Source of the DNA: Natronorubrum halophilum
GTDB taxonomy: Archaea > Halobacteriota > Halobacteria > Halobacteriales > Natrialbaceae
DNA: 64,000 nucleotides
Direction: 5' to 3'
NCBI RefSeq assembly: GCF_003670115.1
Contig: NZ_QQTY01000005.1
Span: 1-64,000 of the forward strand
Shown here: in pieces, positions 54,857 through 62,432 of the stretch
Numbering within the stretch: the first letter of the stretch is position 1
Layout: each line of letters begins with the position of its first letter
Notes under the pieces: generated by a model
Told to the model about the DNA's origin: nothing
Database searches by the model: none
What the model saw: the letters and a program-made list of their open reading frames with translations, nothing else
Translations under genes and position numbers: made by a program

Positions 54857-55893
54857 CTGGCGCCGGAGCGGCTCGCCGAGGATTATGCTCGTCGGCGGCG
54901 AGTTCGCACATCGGTTAGACCTGCGGAACGGTCCGCCGTCGGTAGGCGACTGTCGCGAGAATCCTCGCGCCTGATTCGTCGCTCGTGGTGGTCTCACTCG
55001 GCAATCGTCTACTTGCAGATCGAGGCCATTACAGGCGTATACTTGTAATGCTTGATCGATCGTGATCGACGATCGGTCCCTCGCCGGGCCACGACTTCCG
55101 CGTTCGTTGGATCGGGTCCGAACCCGGACCCGTACACGTACGCCGCCGAAATTCACCCCGTCCTCGTTTCAGTACCGGCGTCCGGTCTCGGCGCTACTTG
55201 CACTCTCGATTGCGCGCGCGTTCGATCGTCCAATCGAGACGGTTGTGGATGGACGGTGATATCGGGAACCAATAAGTCAATAGTATGTCTTATCTGATTT
55301 CATCCCCATAATACGTCATACTATCCTTCGGAATAATACTCGACTATATTGGTCGGACCGCTATTTGAGCGATTGATCTTTGAGGAGCTTTCTGTGTTCG
55401 TACACGGGCGATTTGATACAGATCGATTCTGGATTCAGGTAGTGGCGAACGGCATCGTGGGGACGAATACGGCATCTCGAAATCACTCTCGAAACCCGCT
55501 TATAAACGCTGATATCGTCGCTTTGTGGGAGATAAAACTGAGTTTATAGTAGCTGCCCACCTACCACTCGAATTTTCGAACATACCAGTATTGAATATTG
55601 CATTCAAAACAGAGATATATTGGTTGGAAGTGTACAATGAGCATCGTCGAGCCGACAGCGTGGATAGTACTCGACTGAAAGATATCGGCGCCGCGATCAG
55701 CATCAAGAACCCGTCCCGACCCATACTATCGCGGCGGACGAAGCGGTCGATTCAGTTCGAACGACGACCCGAATCGTGAGATTTCCGTCTCTCGCACGGA
55801 CGAGTTTGTGGCCGCGATTGTCTCCAGCCCCGTTAATTCGCGCACAATGCTGGCAATTCGATTAATGTCCGTCTGTCCCTAACGAATCGATCG
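54857..55893. other. 1.04-kb region with AT-rich segment and no firm gene
   Basis: The left third holds motif copy 4 (55029-55048). From about 55250 to 55760 the DNA is AT-rich relative to the flanks. A short inverted repeat ATAGTATG/CATACTAT lies near 55280-55325. An 84-codon plus-strand frame at 55525-55779 (starts MGDKTEFIVAAHLPLEFSN) and a 66-codon one at 55349-55549 look like protein remnants but have no recognisable relatives. Probably decayed or foreign DNA. Confidence 0.4.
55029..55048. promoter_or_regulatory. Conserved 20-bp palindromic motif, copy 4
   Basis: TTACAGGCGTATACTTGTAA fits the consensus of the three sites at 41.5-42.0 kb. No recognised gene starts nearby. It lies about 640 bp beyond the importer operon, so the four copies bracket the hemicellulose gene cluster. 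Confidence 0.65.
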
Positions 55894-56037
55894 ATGGGGG
55901 TAGTTACTCGGCTCCGACTGCTCGTGGGTGACGACGGGGAGCTCTACGAGTGTCGAAACTGCGGCGGTAAATTCGACCATGACTGCGAGGCGTGTCCGAC
56001 CTGTGGCTCGAGTGAAATCGCACACTACGAATTCTGA
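55894..56037 (+). CDS. 47-residue zinc-ribbon protein
   Basis: ATG 55894 to TGA 56037 encodes a tiny protein with two CxxC knuckles, YECRNCGGKF and ACPTCGSSE, flanked by acidic residues and ending HYEF. This is a rubredoxin-like or zinc-ribbon fold typical of haloarchaeal microproteins. It is too short for routine gene calls. It lies 93 bp upstream of msrA. Confidence 0.72.
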   Translation: MGVVTRLRLLVGDDGELYECRNCGGKFDHDCEACPTCGSSEIAHYEF

Positions 56038-56130
56038 ACCGGGCTCTCCCCGCGAACGACTCGCTGCGTTCGCGCGTCTCTCGAGCGGTCGGAGCGAAGC
56101 ACGCATCCCTCGGCGGACCGTCGTTCGGGT

Positions 56131-56802
56131 ATGGGACACTCGGATCGAGACGTCGCGGAGCCATCGGTGCTCGAACGCAGTGCGAACGGCGTCCCGCCGA
56201 GCGAAACGGAGACGGCGACGTTCGGCATGGGCTGTTTCTGGGGTCCCGACGCGCGCTTCGGCGCGATGGAGGGGGTGGTTCGAACCCGCGTCGGCTACGC
56301 CGGCGGGACGGCGTCGGATCCGAGTTACTACTCGCTCGGGGACCACACCGAGGTCGTACAGGTCGAGTACGATCCGAGCGAACTGAGCTACGACGATCTG
56401 CTCGAGGTCTGCTGGGCGAACCACGACTGGGCGTCCGCGGCACCGAAGCGGCAGTATCGCAGCGTCGTCCTCGCGCACGACGAGCACCAGCGCGTGGCTG
56501 CCGAGCGCCATCGAACGGCACTCGAGGAACGGACTGGCCGGTCGGCCGCGACCGATATCGAACCGCTCGACCGATTTTTCCTCGCCGAAGACTTCCACCA
56601 GAAGTACGAGCTCCGCTCGACGCCGGTCGTCGGCGACGAACTCGAGGACCGGTACGGGAACGACTTCGTGGACTCGACCGTCGTCGCACGGCTCAACGGC
56701 TTCGCGGCCGGCCACGGGGAGCCGACCCAGCGAAACGAGGTGCTGGCAGCGCTGGAACTCCCACCGATGGTGCTCTCGGAACTTCAACGGCGCTTCTGTT
56801 GA
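56131..56802 (+). CDS. msrA: Peptide methionine sulfoxide reductase MsrA
   Basis: The 223-residue enzyme reduces methionine-S-sulfoxide in oxidised proteins. The catalytic Cys35 is in the GCFWG signature. Family segments VRTRVGYAGGTASDPSYYSL, DHTEVVQVEYDPSELSYDDL and FFLAEDFHQKYELR follow. The N-terminal 30 residues are an acidic extension. A Cys near the C-terminus may act as resolving residue, but this is not certain. Confidence 0.92.
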   Translation: MGHSDRDVAEPSVLERSANGVPPSETETATFGMGCFWGPDARFGAMEGVVRTRVGYAGGTASDPSYYSLGDHTEVVQVEYDPSELSYDDLLEVCWANHDWASAAPKRQYRSVVLAHDEHQRVAAERHRTALEERTGRSAATDIEPLDRFFLAEDFHQKYELRSTPVVGDELEDRYGNDFVDSTVVARLNGFAAGHGEPTQRNEVLAALELPPMVLSELQRRFC

Positions 56803-56878
56803 CGGTGGTGTCTGCCGAGAGACGGTCGGCGACTCGCCACCGATTGCCCTTATTGTCCTTCGCCCTCGAAGGTCGGGT

Positions 56879-57286
56879 ATGGCTGACGATAGTCGATACA
56901 AGCTATTCGGCGTGTACGTTTCGGAGCCAGTTACCGACGCGCTCGAGGAGTACCTGTACGATACGGCCGGCGTCGTCGATCTGGAGGGCTACTTCGACAC
57001 GACGTCGGATCTAGTGCCCGTCGGTGATCCGGGTGCCGACGCGACCGACGAACTCGTTGCGGACGTACTCGAGGAGTTCGCGGCTCTGTACGATCGGGCC
57101 GACTTCGATGCCGCCGAGCGAGTCGCCCCCGACGCGTTCGATCTCGTTCACCTCGCCGCGAGACCACAGCAGGTGAGCGACATCCGCGAACGCTTCCGAG
57201 CCGCCAGCACGATTCAGGAGACGGACTCGCGAACGGTTCAGACCGCGATTCTGGCCGCGTACTTCGAGACTGACGTCGACGACTAG
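56879..57286 (+). CDS. Haloarchaeal hypothetical protein
   Basis: The 135-residue acidic soluble protein starts MADDSRYKLFGVYVSEPVT. It is predicted mostly helical after residue 55, with no catalytic motif or membrane segment recognised. CTTATT about 28 bases before the start would make it nearly leaderless. Function unknown. Confidence 0.72.
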   Translation: MADDSRYKLFGVYVSEPVTDALEEYLYDTAGVVDLEGYFDTTSDLVPVGDPGADATDELVADVLEEFAALYDRADFDAAERVAPDAFDLVHLAARPQQVSDIRERFRAASTIQETDSRTVQTAILAAYFETDVDD

Positions 57287-57350
57287 CGATCGCCCACTCT
57301 CGCGATAACGGGCTGCGCCACGCTCGAGCCGGTCGACTATCGCACGCCCG

Positions 57351-57800
57351 CTACGTCTCGGCGGTTCGCCGTTCGATCATCCCGAGTCCGATCCACGAAA
57401 TGACGACGTCTCCGTGCTGGTTGACTCCCTCGAGGAGACTGTCGACGTAGCCTCTCCTCGAGTCGCTCTTGGAGACGCGCTTGTTCACGACTTCGGTTCG
57501 AATAGAGAGCGTATCGCCGGGTTTGACGGGTTGTTTCCAGCGGAGTTCGTCCACACCGCGGGCACCCATGCTGGCCCGGTCCTGAATCGGACCGTCGGTG
57601 AGCAGCCGCATACAGATCGACGCGGTGTGCCAGCCGGATGCGACGAGTTCGCCGAACGCGGAGTCCTCGGCCGCGTCCGCATCGACGTGGAACGGCTGTG
57701 GATCGTACCGCTCGGCGAACTCGATGATCTCCGCTTTCGTGACGTGGTACTCGCCGAACTCCTGGCTGTCGCCGACCTCGATGTCCTCGTAGTATTGCAT
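57351..57800 (-). CDS. MaoC family dehydratase
   Basis: The 149-residue single hotdog-fold protein starts MQYYEDIEVGDSQEFG. The hydratase motif region reads FAERYDPQPFHVDADAAEDS, with the Asp and His of the catalytic dyad, then GELVASGWHTASICMRLL. It is probably an enoyl-CoA or mesaconyl-type hydratase; the exact substrate is unknown. Confidence 0.9.
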   Translation of the reverse strand: MQYYEDIEVGDSQEFGEYHVTKAEIIEFAERYDPQPFHVDADAAEDSAFGELVASGWHTASICMRLLTDGPIQDRASMGARGVDELRWKQPVKPGDTLSIRTEVVNKRVSKSDSRRGYVDSLLEGVNQHGDVVISWIGLGMIERRTAET

Positions 57801-57881
57801 AGTTCGGTACAGCGAGGTACGCGGTCAAGAGGTTACTGGAGACGGTACTGAAGAGTCGTTGTGGTGTCCCGAAGACGATAC

Positions 57882-58022
57882 TCAGGCTTCCTGCAAGTCG
57901 CGAATGCTCACCCAGTGATCCGGATACGCTGCCTCGTGGTCGCTGGCCTCGCTGTTCGCCGTGGGCCAATCAGCACACGCGCGCTCGAGGTCACAGCTGT
58001 CACAGTGCAGTTGGTATGACAT
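57882..58022 (-). CDS. 46-residue Cys-containing small protein
   Basis: Reading the minus strand from ATG 58022 to TGA 57882 gives MSYQLHCDSCDLERACADWP followed by an acidic helix-like end. The C-x2-C-x5-C arrangement with His6 could bind zinc. It is placed between the MaoC and TFB genes, both also on the minus strand. Confidence 0.55.
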   Translation of the reverse strand: MSYQLHCDSCDLERACADWPTANSEASDHEAAYPDHWVSIRDLQEA

Positions 58023-58092
58023 ACTCCACGTCCCACGGACGTCATCTTAAGCGTTCGTCACGGTCGTGCAAGCGCCACTGTACACGCCTGCG

Positions 58093-59058
58093 TCAGTTGT
58101 GAATGCCCATCGCGTCGATCTGCTCCTGGTATCGGTTTCGAATGGTGACCTCGGTCACTTGCGCGACGTCAGCGACTTCGTTCTGGGTCTTCTTTTCGTT
58201 GCAGAGGAGCGCACTCGCGTAGATCGCAGCCGCGGCGTATCCGGTCGGCGACTTCCCCGACAACATCCCCTGTTCGGCCGTCGTGTCGATGATTTCGTTG
58301 GCCTTCGCCTGGACCTCCTCGGAGAGTTCGAGTTCGGAACAGAAGCGGGGGACGTACTTCTTCGGATCGACGGGCTCCATCTCGAGGCTGAGTTCCTGCG
58401 CGATGTATCGATACGTGCGGCCGATCTCCATCCGTTCGACGCGCGAGACCGCCGCGACTTCGTCCAGCGATCGCGGGATCCCCTCCATGCGGCAGGCCGC
58501 GTACAGCGTACTCGTGGCAACGCCCTCGATCGAACGGCCGCGAATGAGGTCCTCGTCGAGCGCGCGTCGGTAGAGGACGCTCGCGACCTCGCGAACGGAC
58601 CGCGGAACGCCCAGCGCGGACGCCATCCGGTCGGTTTCGGAGAGTGCAAACTGGAGGTTTCGTTCCCCGGCGTCTTTCGTCCGGATTCGCTCTTGCCACT
58701 TCCGCAGTCGGTTCATCTGGCTTCGCTTGTCCGAGGAGAGCGACCGGCCGTAGGCGTCCTTGTTCTTCCAGTCGATCGTGGTGGTCAACCCCTTATCGTG
58801 CATCGTCTGGGTTGTCGGGGCTCCGACGCGGGATTTGCTGTCCCGCTCCGATTGGTTGAACGCCCGCCACTCCGGTCCGTGATCGATGGTTTCTTCCTCG
58901 AGAATCAACCCACAGTCCTCACAACTAATTTCGCTCTCATCCGAACTTCTGATGAGCGTACTCGAGTCGCATTCAGGACAGGTCCGAACGCCCTCGTTCT
59001 CGGTCGTTTCGGTCTCTGTCTGGTCATTACGCTCTTTCTGACGAGTGGGGCGTTTCAT
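58093..59058 (-). CDS. tfb: Transcription initiation factor TFB (TFIIB)
   Basis: The 321-residue general transcription factor bridges TBP and RNA polymerase. The N-terminal zinc ribbon uses Cys27, Cys30, Cys46 and Cys49. The B-finger/linker follows (GPEWRAFNQSERDSKSRVGA), then two cyclin-like repeats (from RNLQFALSETDRMASALGVP and from VPRFCSELELSEEVQAKANE) and the BRE-binding helix-turn-helix (VADVAQVTEVTIRNRYQEQI). Haloarchaea encode several TFB paralogues, so this copy need not be the only one. Confidence 0.96.
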   Translation of the reverse strand: MKRPTRQKERNDQTETETTENEGVRTCPECDSSTLIRSSDESEISCEDCGLILEEETIDHGPEWRAFNQSERDSKSRVGAPTTQTMHDKGLTTTIDWKNKDAYGRSLSSDKRSQMNRLRKWQERIRTKDAGERNLQFALSETDRMASALGVPRSVREVASVLYRRALDEDLIRGRSIEGVATSTLYAACRMEGIPRSLDEVAAVSRVERMEIGRTYRYIAQELSLEMEPVDPKKYVPRFCSELELSEEVQAKANEIIDTTAEQGMLSGKSPTGYAAAAIYASALLCNEKKTQNEVADVAQVTEVTIRNRYQEQIDAMGIHN

Positions 59059-59418
59059 CGGTCGATTGTAAAGAATCGCCCGAGCGAGTTAAACGCTGGG
59101 AGCCATCCTCGCGAATACCGGTGAAATCAATCCCCGAAACGACGCGATCGAAGCGACCGCTCTTTGCAGGTCAGTTTGGCCAACAAGATCTCGCGCGATG
59201 AACTCTTGAAATCGCTGCTTCGTGACTCAAGATCATCCCGCGAATGGGTGAATTGCTCCGTATTATCCAATTAATTCGTTCCTCGAATCAAACGTAATGG
59301 GTTGGAACGGATTCGAACTCCGCCGAGACGGGCTCGCTCCGCTGCGCGCGACTCGTCTAGTTCAAACCTACCCAACATAACGAATTTGCTGCTCGCGGAT
59401 TGCTCGCAGCAGAATCAG
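59059..59418. other. Intergenic region with tRNA-3'-end-like remnants
   Basis: These 360 bp contain the upstream region of tfb and, at 59299-59382, two facing fragments resembling tRNA 3' ends. On the minus strand a GTTCGAATCC T-loop is followed by CCAACCCA; on the plus strand AGTTCAAAC is followed by CCCAACA. They may be scars of elements that integrated in the neighbouring tRNA. No complete tRNA can be folded from them. Confidence 0.45.
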
Positions 59419-59493
59419 TGGGTTGGGACAGATTTGAACTGTCGACTTCCTCCGTGTGAAGGAGGTATCATAACCGGACTAGATCACCAACCC
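59419..59493 (-). tRNA. trnV: tRNA-Val (anticodon CAC)
   Basis: The 75-base minus-strand tRNA has acceptor GGGTTGG pairing with CCAACCC plus discriminator A. The anticodon arm is CTCC-TTCACAC-GGAG with anticodon CAC, and the T arm GACAG-TTCAAAT-CTGTC is perfect. CCA is not encoded. It reads GUG codons. Confidence 0.95.
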
Positions 59494-59533
59494 GCACGGA
59501 GTGATATCCGTGCGTTCAACTTAAGACTTCCTT

Positions 59534-59812
59534 TCACTGGTCGCTGGCGGGTTCGTGCGAACGACGCGCAGAAAGCGTCTCTCGAGCGCTCCCAGTCACC
59601 CCGTGAACCCGATCCGTAGCCTTCTGCTCGAGGGTCGTCAGGTCCTCGCGAACCGTGTGAAGACGACCCGATTCGGACTCCGATTCGGGTTCCCGGACGA
59701 CCAGCGTTCGAAGCCGCGTCGCGTAGGGCTCGAGCGTCTCGGTAACGCCGAGTTTCGCGTGTTCGCCGGCGCGCTTCAGGTAGTACCGGCTGTCGTGGAA
59801 GTGTTTGTTCAT
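59534..59812 (-). CDS. DUF7553-like small haloarchaeal protein
   Basis: The 92-residue hydrophilic, probably helical protein begins MNKHFHDSRYYLKRAGEHAK. This start is characteristic of a conserved haloarchaeal family; the second half is a Glu-rich coiled segment. No biochemical function is known. It lies 40 bp upstream of the tRNA-Val gene on the same strand. Confidence 0.8.
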   Translation of the reverse strand: MNKHFHDSRYYLKRAGEHAKLGVTETLEPYATRLRTLVVREPESESESGRLHTVREDLTTLEQKATDRVHGVTGSARETLSARRSHEPASDQ

Positions 59813-60328
59813 GTGGTCCTCTCACATGGAGAGGGCGGCAGCGAATATAGACCTTTCGCAGGCAACAGGAACGGAATCGCGTCCGATCACGTCGTCTTGA
59901 CGGAATCGATCAACGTCCGTGAGCACGCGAACATTCCCGAACGCAGCTCAGCAGCGATGCTTGCGGGCAACGCTACGTCGGTCGTCAGCGAAGTTTCCAG
60001 TCTCGAGGTCCCTTAGCCACGGCGTCGAAACCGCGCTCGAGCGAACTGTTATCGGGTACGACCGATCTCGCGCTCTCACCCGAGTGGTTCGTCGACACCT
60101 TCGAACCGGCGCGCGGAGACCGGAAACTCTCGAACCCGTGCCGGGACAGCGGGGTGGACATTCTTCCACGTCAGCCCTGACGAGTAAGGGCGGAGAGTTT
60201 CCATCGCAGTTGCTGCGTAGCAGCCAGCGATAGATATAACATTCTAGTCATATTTTGTGTTTAAAATGGAACATATACTGGCCGTCCGTTAAGAAGTTTT
60301 TATAAATATTCTCCCTAACTGATTAGAT
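59813..60328. other. Intergenic region with hairpins and a strong promoter
   Basis: These 516 bp carry no supported gene. Around 60156-60195 lie two adjacent hairpins, GTGGA/TCCAC and CGTCAG/CTGACG, followed by CCCTGACGAGTAAGGG. They look like a structured element or remnant. The final 100 bp are AT-rich and end in TATAAA at 60301-60306, 26 bases before GTG 60329. Confidence 0.45.
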
Positions 60329-60973
60329 GTGCTGATTGCTGAGTTTACGGTAAGCGAAATGATTCTTCACAGCACACTTAGCGCGTTTACTGACGTTCAT
60401 CTTTCGTACGAGGAGCTGTACCGAACTAAAAGCAGTGATATTCGCCTATTCTTTTGGATGGCTGGCGTCGATAGCGCCGCCTTTGAAACGGCCGTCGAGG
60501 ACGACCCGACGGTTACCGGCCTCCGTCGGCTGACCGCGAGCGATTCGATGTCGCTCTATCGAGTCGATTTTACGCCATACGGTCGCGACAGATCCACGTT
60601 TTCGAGGTGGAGCGAGGACGACGTCGTGTTGCTCGAGGCGGACGGAACCCACGACGGGTGGCAACTCCGCATGCGATTCCCCGATCGAGCGACGCTCATC
60701 GAGTATCGCGAGGCGTACACCGCCATGGACTGCCCGTTTTTCCTGCTGTCGCTCTACCGGGAAACGGATCCCGAACGAACGGGAGAGACGGCACTTACCT
60801 CGAGACAACGCGACGCGTTACTGACGGCGTACGAATCGGGCTATTTCGAAATCCCGCGGCGTCTCTCGCAGAAGAAACTCGGAGCGCAACTCGACGTTTC
60901 GTCTCAATCGATCTCCGAACGGCTACGTCGGGCGATTTCTGCGTTGATTGAATCGACGATACGACGAAACTAG
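60329..60973 (+). CDS. HTH-10 (Bat-type) transcriptional regulator
   Basis: The 214-residue haloarchaeal regulator has an N-terminal ligand or sensing domain, starting at LIAEFTVSEMILHSTL as in related proteins. The C-terminal bacterioopsin-activator-type HTH is LTSRQRDALLTAYESGYFEI then KKLGAQLDVSSQSISERLRR. The TATA box at 60301-60306 is spaced for transcription starting at GTG 60329, supporting this leaderless start rather than the first internal ATG. Confidence 0.9.
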   Translation: MLIAEFTVSEMILHSTLSAFTDVHLSYEELYRTKSSDIRLFFWMAGVDSAAFETAVEDDPTVTGLRRLTASDSMSLYRVDFTPYGRDRSTFSRWSEDDVVLLEADGTHDGWQLRMRFPDRATLIEYREAYTAMDCPFFLLSLYRETDPERTGETALTSRQRDALLTAYESGYFEIPRRLSQKKLGAQLDVSSQSISERLRRAISALIESTIRRN

Positions 60974-61037
60974 CACTTAAAACCCGGGCGGATCAGGTCG
61001 AACGCTCACCGGTTCATTCAGTAGATAACGAGGTGGT

Positions 61038-61361
61038 ATGAGAAAAACCAGCAGTCTCGATCTGATGTTCAAAGCACTCGCTGATCGCCGGCGTCGACGA
61101 GTCTGTCGTTACCTCGAGTCCCGGCAGTCTCCAGTCTCATCCGGCGACGTGGTGTCACATCTGTTTGCGGAATCACAGCACGCGGGTCCGTCACGCCAAA
61201 ATCTCGAAATTACCCTGCGGCACACGCACCTCCCGCTGTTGCACGACGCGAATATTATCGAGTACACTCGCTCGGCCGATCGCATCGAACCGGGGGAAAG
61301 CCTTCACACGACCGAACTAATCATCGAGATGATTTCCCAGGAGAGCGCCACCGTCGCCTGA
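61038..61361 (+). CDS. DUF7344 winged-helix protein
   Basis: The 107-residue protein starts with LDLMFKALADRRRRRVCRYL, a typical haloarchaeal DUF7344/ArsR-like winged-helix opening. Its recognition-helix region ends in the LRHTHLPLLHDANIIEYT motif. It is a probable DNA-binding regulator. It lies 64 bp after the HTH-10 gene on the same strand and may be cotranscribed. Confidence 0.85.
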   Translation: MRKTSSLDLMFKALADRRRRRVCRYLESRQSPVSSGDVVSHLFAESQHAGPSRQNLEITLRHTHLPLLHDANIIEYTRSADRIEPGESLHTTELIIEMISQESATVA

Positions 61362-61401
61362 CCTGAGTGGCGTTTCGCCTCGAGCCGCCTGGCGCGAACG
61401 G

Positions 61402-61935
61402 TTAGTACTGCGGTGACTCTTCCGGCTCGCCGTCGCGTTTGTTGACGACGCGACCGAACGTGAACAGTCCGTCCGAAAGTCGGTTGAGGTACTGAACCGT
61501 TTGTTCGTTGATCCGTTCCTCGGCGGCGAGTCCGACGGCTCGCCGCTCGGCGCGTCGACAGACCGTTCTGGCGTGGTGGAGTTGCGCGCCGTGTTCGCTC
61601 CCCGTCGGCAGGATAAAGGCGGTCAGGGGTTCGAGTTCGTCGTCGTAGTCGTCAATCCACGCTTCGACGGTTTCGACGTGTTCGGCGCGGATCGCCGGGT
61701 CGTCCTCGTCGGGGTCGGGATTAGCGAGGTCGGCCTGGACGACGTGGAGGTGGTTCTGAACCGAGCGCAACTGGTCGTCGATATCCTCGTGGCCGGTCGG
61801 TCGAATCGTCCCGATCAGCGCGTTGAGTTCGTCGACCGTCCCGTAGGCCTCGATGCGCGGACTGGTCTTCGAAACGCGGGTCATATCTCGGAGGTCCGTC
61901 CGTCCGTCGTCGCCGCGACCGGTGTAGATCGACAT
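61402..61935 (-). CDS. Cob(I)alamin adenosyltransferase (PduO type)
   Basis: The 177-residue enzyme transfers the adenosyl group of ATP to cob(I)alamin to form coenzyme B12. The ATP-binding N-terminus is YTGRGDDGRTDLRDMTRVSK. Conserved EAYGTVDELNALIG and CRRAERRAVGLAAEE segments follow, then NRLSDGLFTFGRVVN. Start ATG 61935 (MSIYTGRGDDG) fits the family; the frame continues upstream with no homology. Confidence 0.94.
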   Translation of the reverse strand: MSIYTGRGDDGRTDLRDMTRVSKTSPRIEAYGTVDELNALIGTIRPTGHEDIDDQLRSVQNHLHVVQADLANPDPDEDDPAIRAEHVETVEAWIDDYDDELEPLTAFILPTGSEHGAQLHHARTVCRRAERRAVGLAAEERINEQTVQYLNRLSDGLFTFGRVVNKRDGEPEESPQY

Positions 61936-62088
61936 ACCCGAATCGTCGGCCGGTGTGCACTTAACTGCTGTCGGGTCGGCTGCGGACGGTTTCCGCCAGT
62001 ACGAGCCCCCGAGTCGCTGCCTCGTCCCCATCTCGACCCGCGTACCGGAATCAGTATCTTCAACACGCGCCGCATCCAACGCCCGCGT

Positions 62089-62277
62089 ATGGCTATGGAA
62101 CTCGAACACGAGTGCCCCGACTGTGGAACGGAACGGACGTTCTACCGCGCCGCGAGCACGACGCTTCACCTCGGTACGAAAGTCAAGTGGCACTGTCCGG
62201 ACTGTGACTACGGCTTCGTTCGAATCAGCGACAACGGGACGGCCGTGGACTCGAGCCTCGAGACGGCATCCCAGTAA
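62089..62277 (+). CDS. 62-residue zinc-ribbon protein
   Basis: ATG 62089 begins MAMELEHECPDCGTERTFYR. A second knuckle WHCPDCDYGFVRI completes a four-Cys zinc ribbon, with an acidic, Ser-rich C-terminus. It is a conserved haloarchaeal small protein type of unknown function, divergent from the adenosyltransferase gene. Confidence 0.85.
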   Translation: MAMELEHECPDCGTERTFYRAASTTLHLGTKVKWHCPDCDYGFVRISDNGTAVDSSLETASQ

Positions 62278-62432
62278 CGTCGGACGAGGAGTCTTTCTAC
62301 GCCAACTCGAACGCCCAGCGGTCACTATCGCTGGTGGACCGTGAGAGGGAGTGGAACGAATTCTCTCGAGACGTTCACTGACCGTGTTTGGCTCGCCGAC
62401 CGATAGTACTGGTTCTCAGACCGTCTGCGCGC

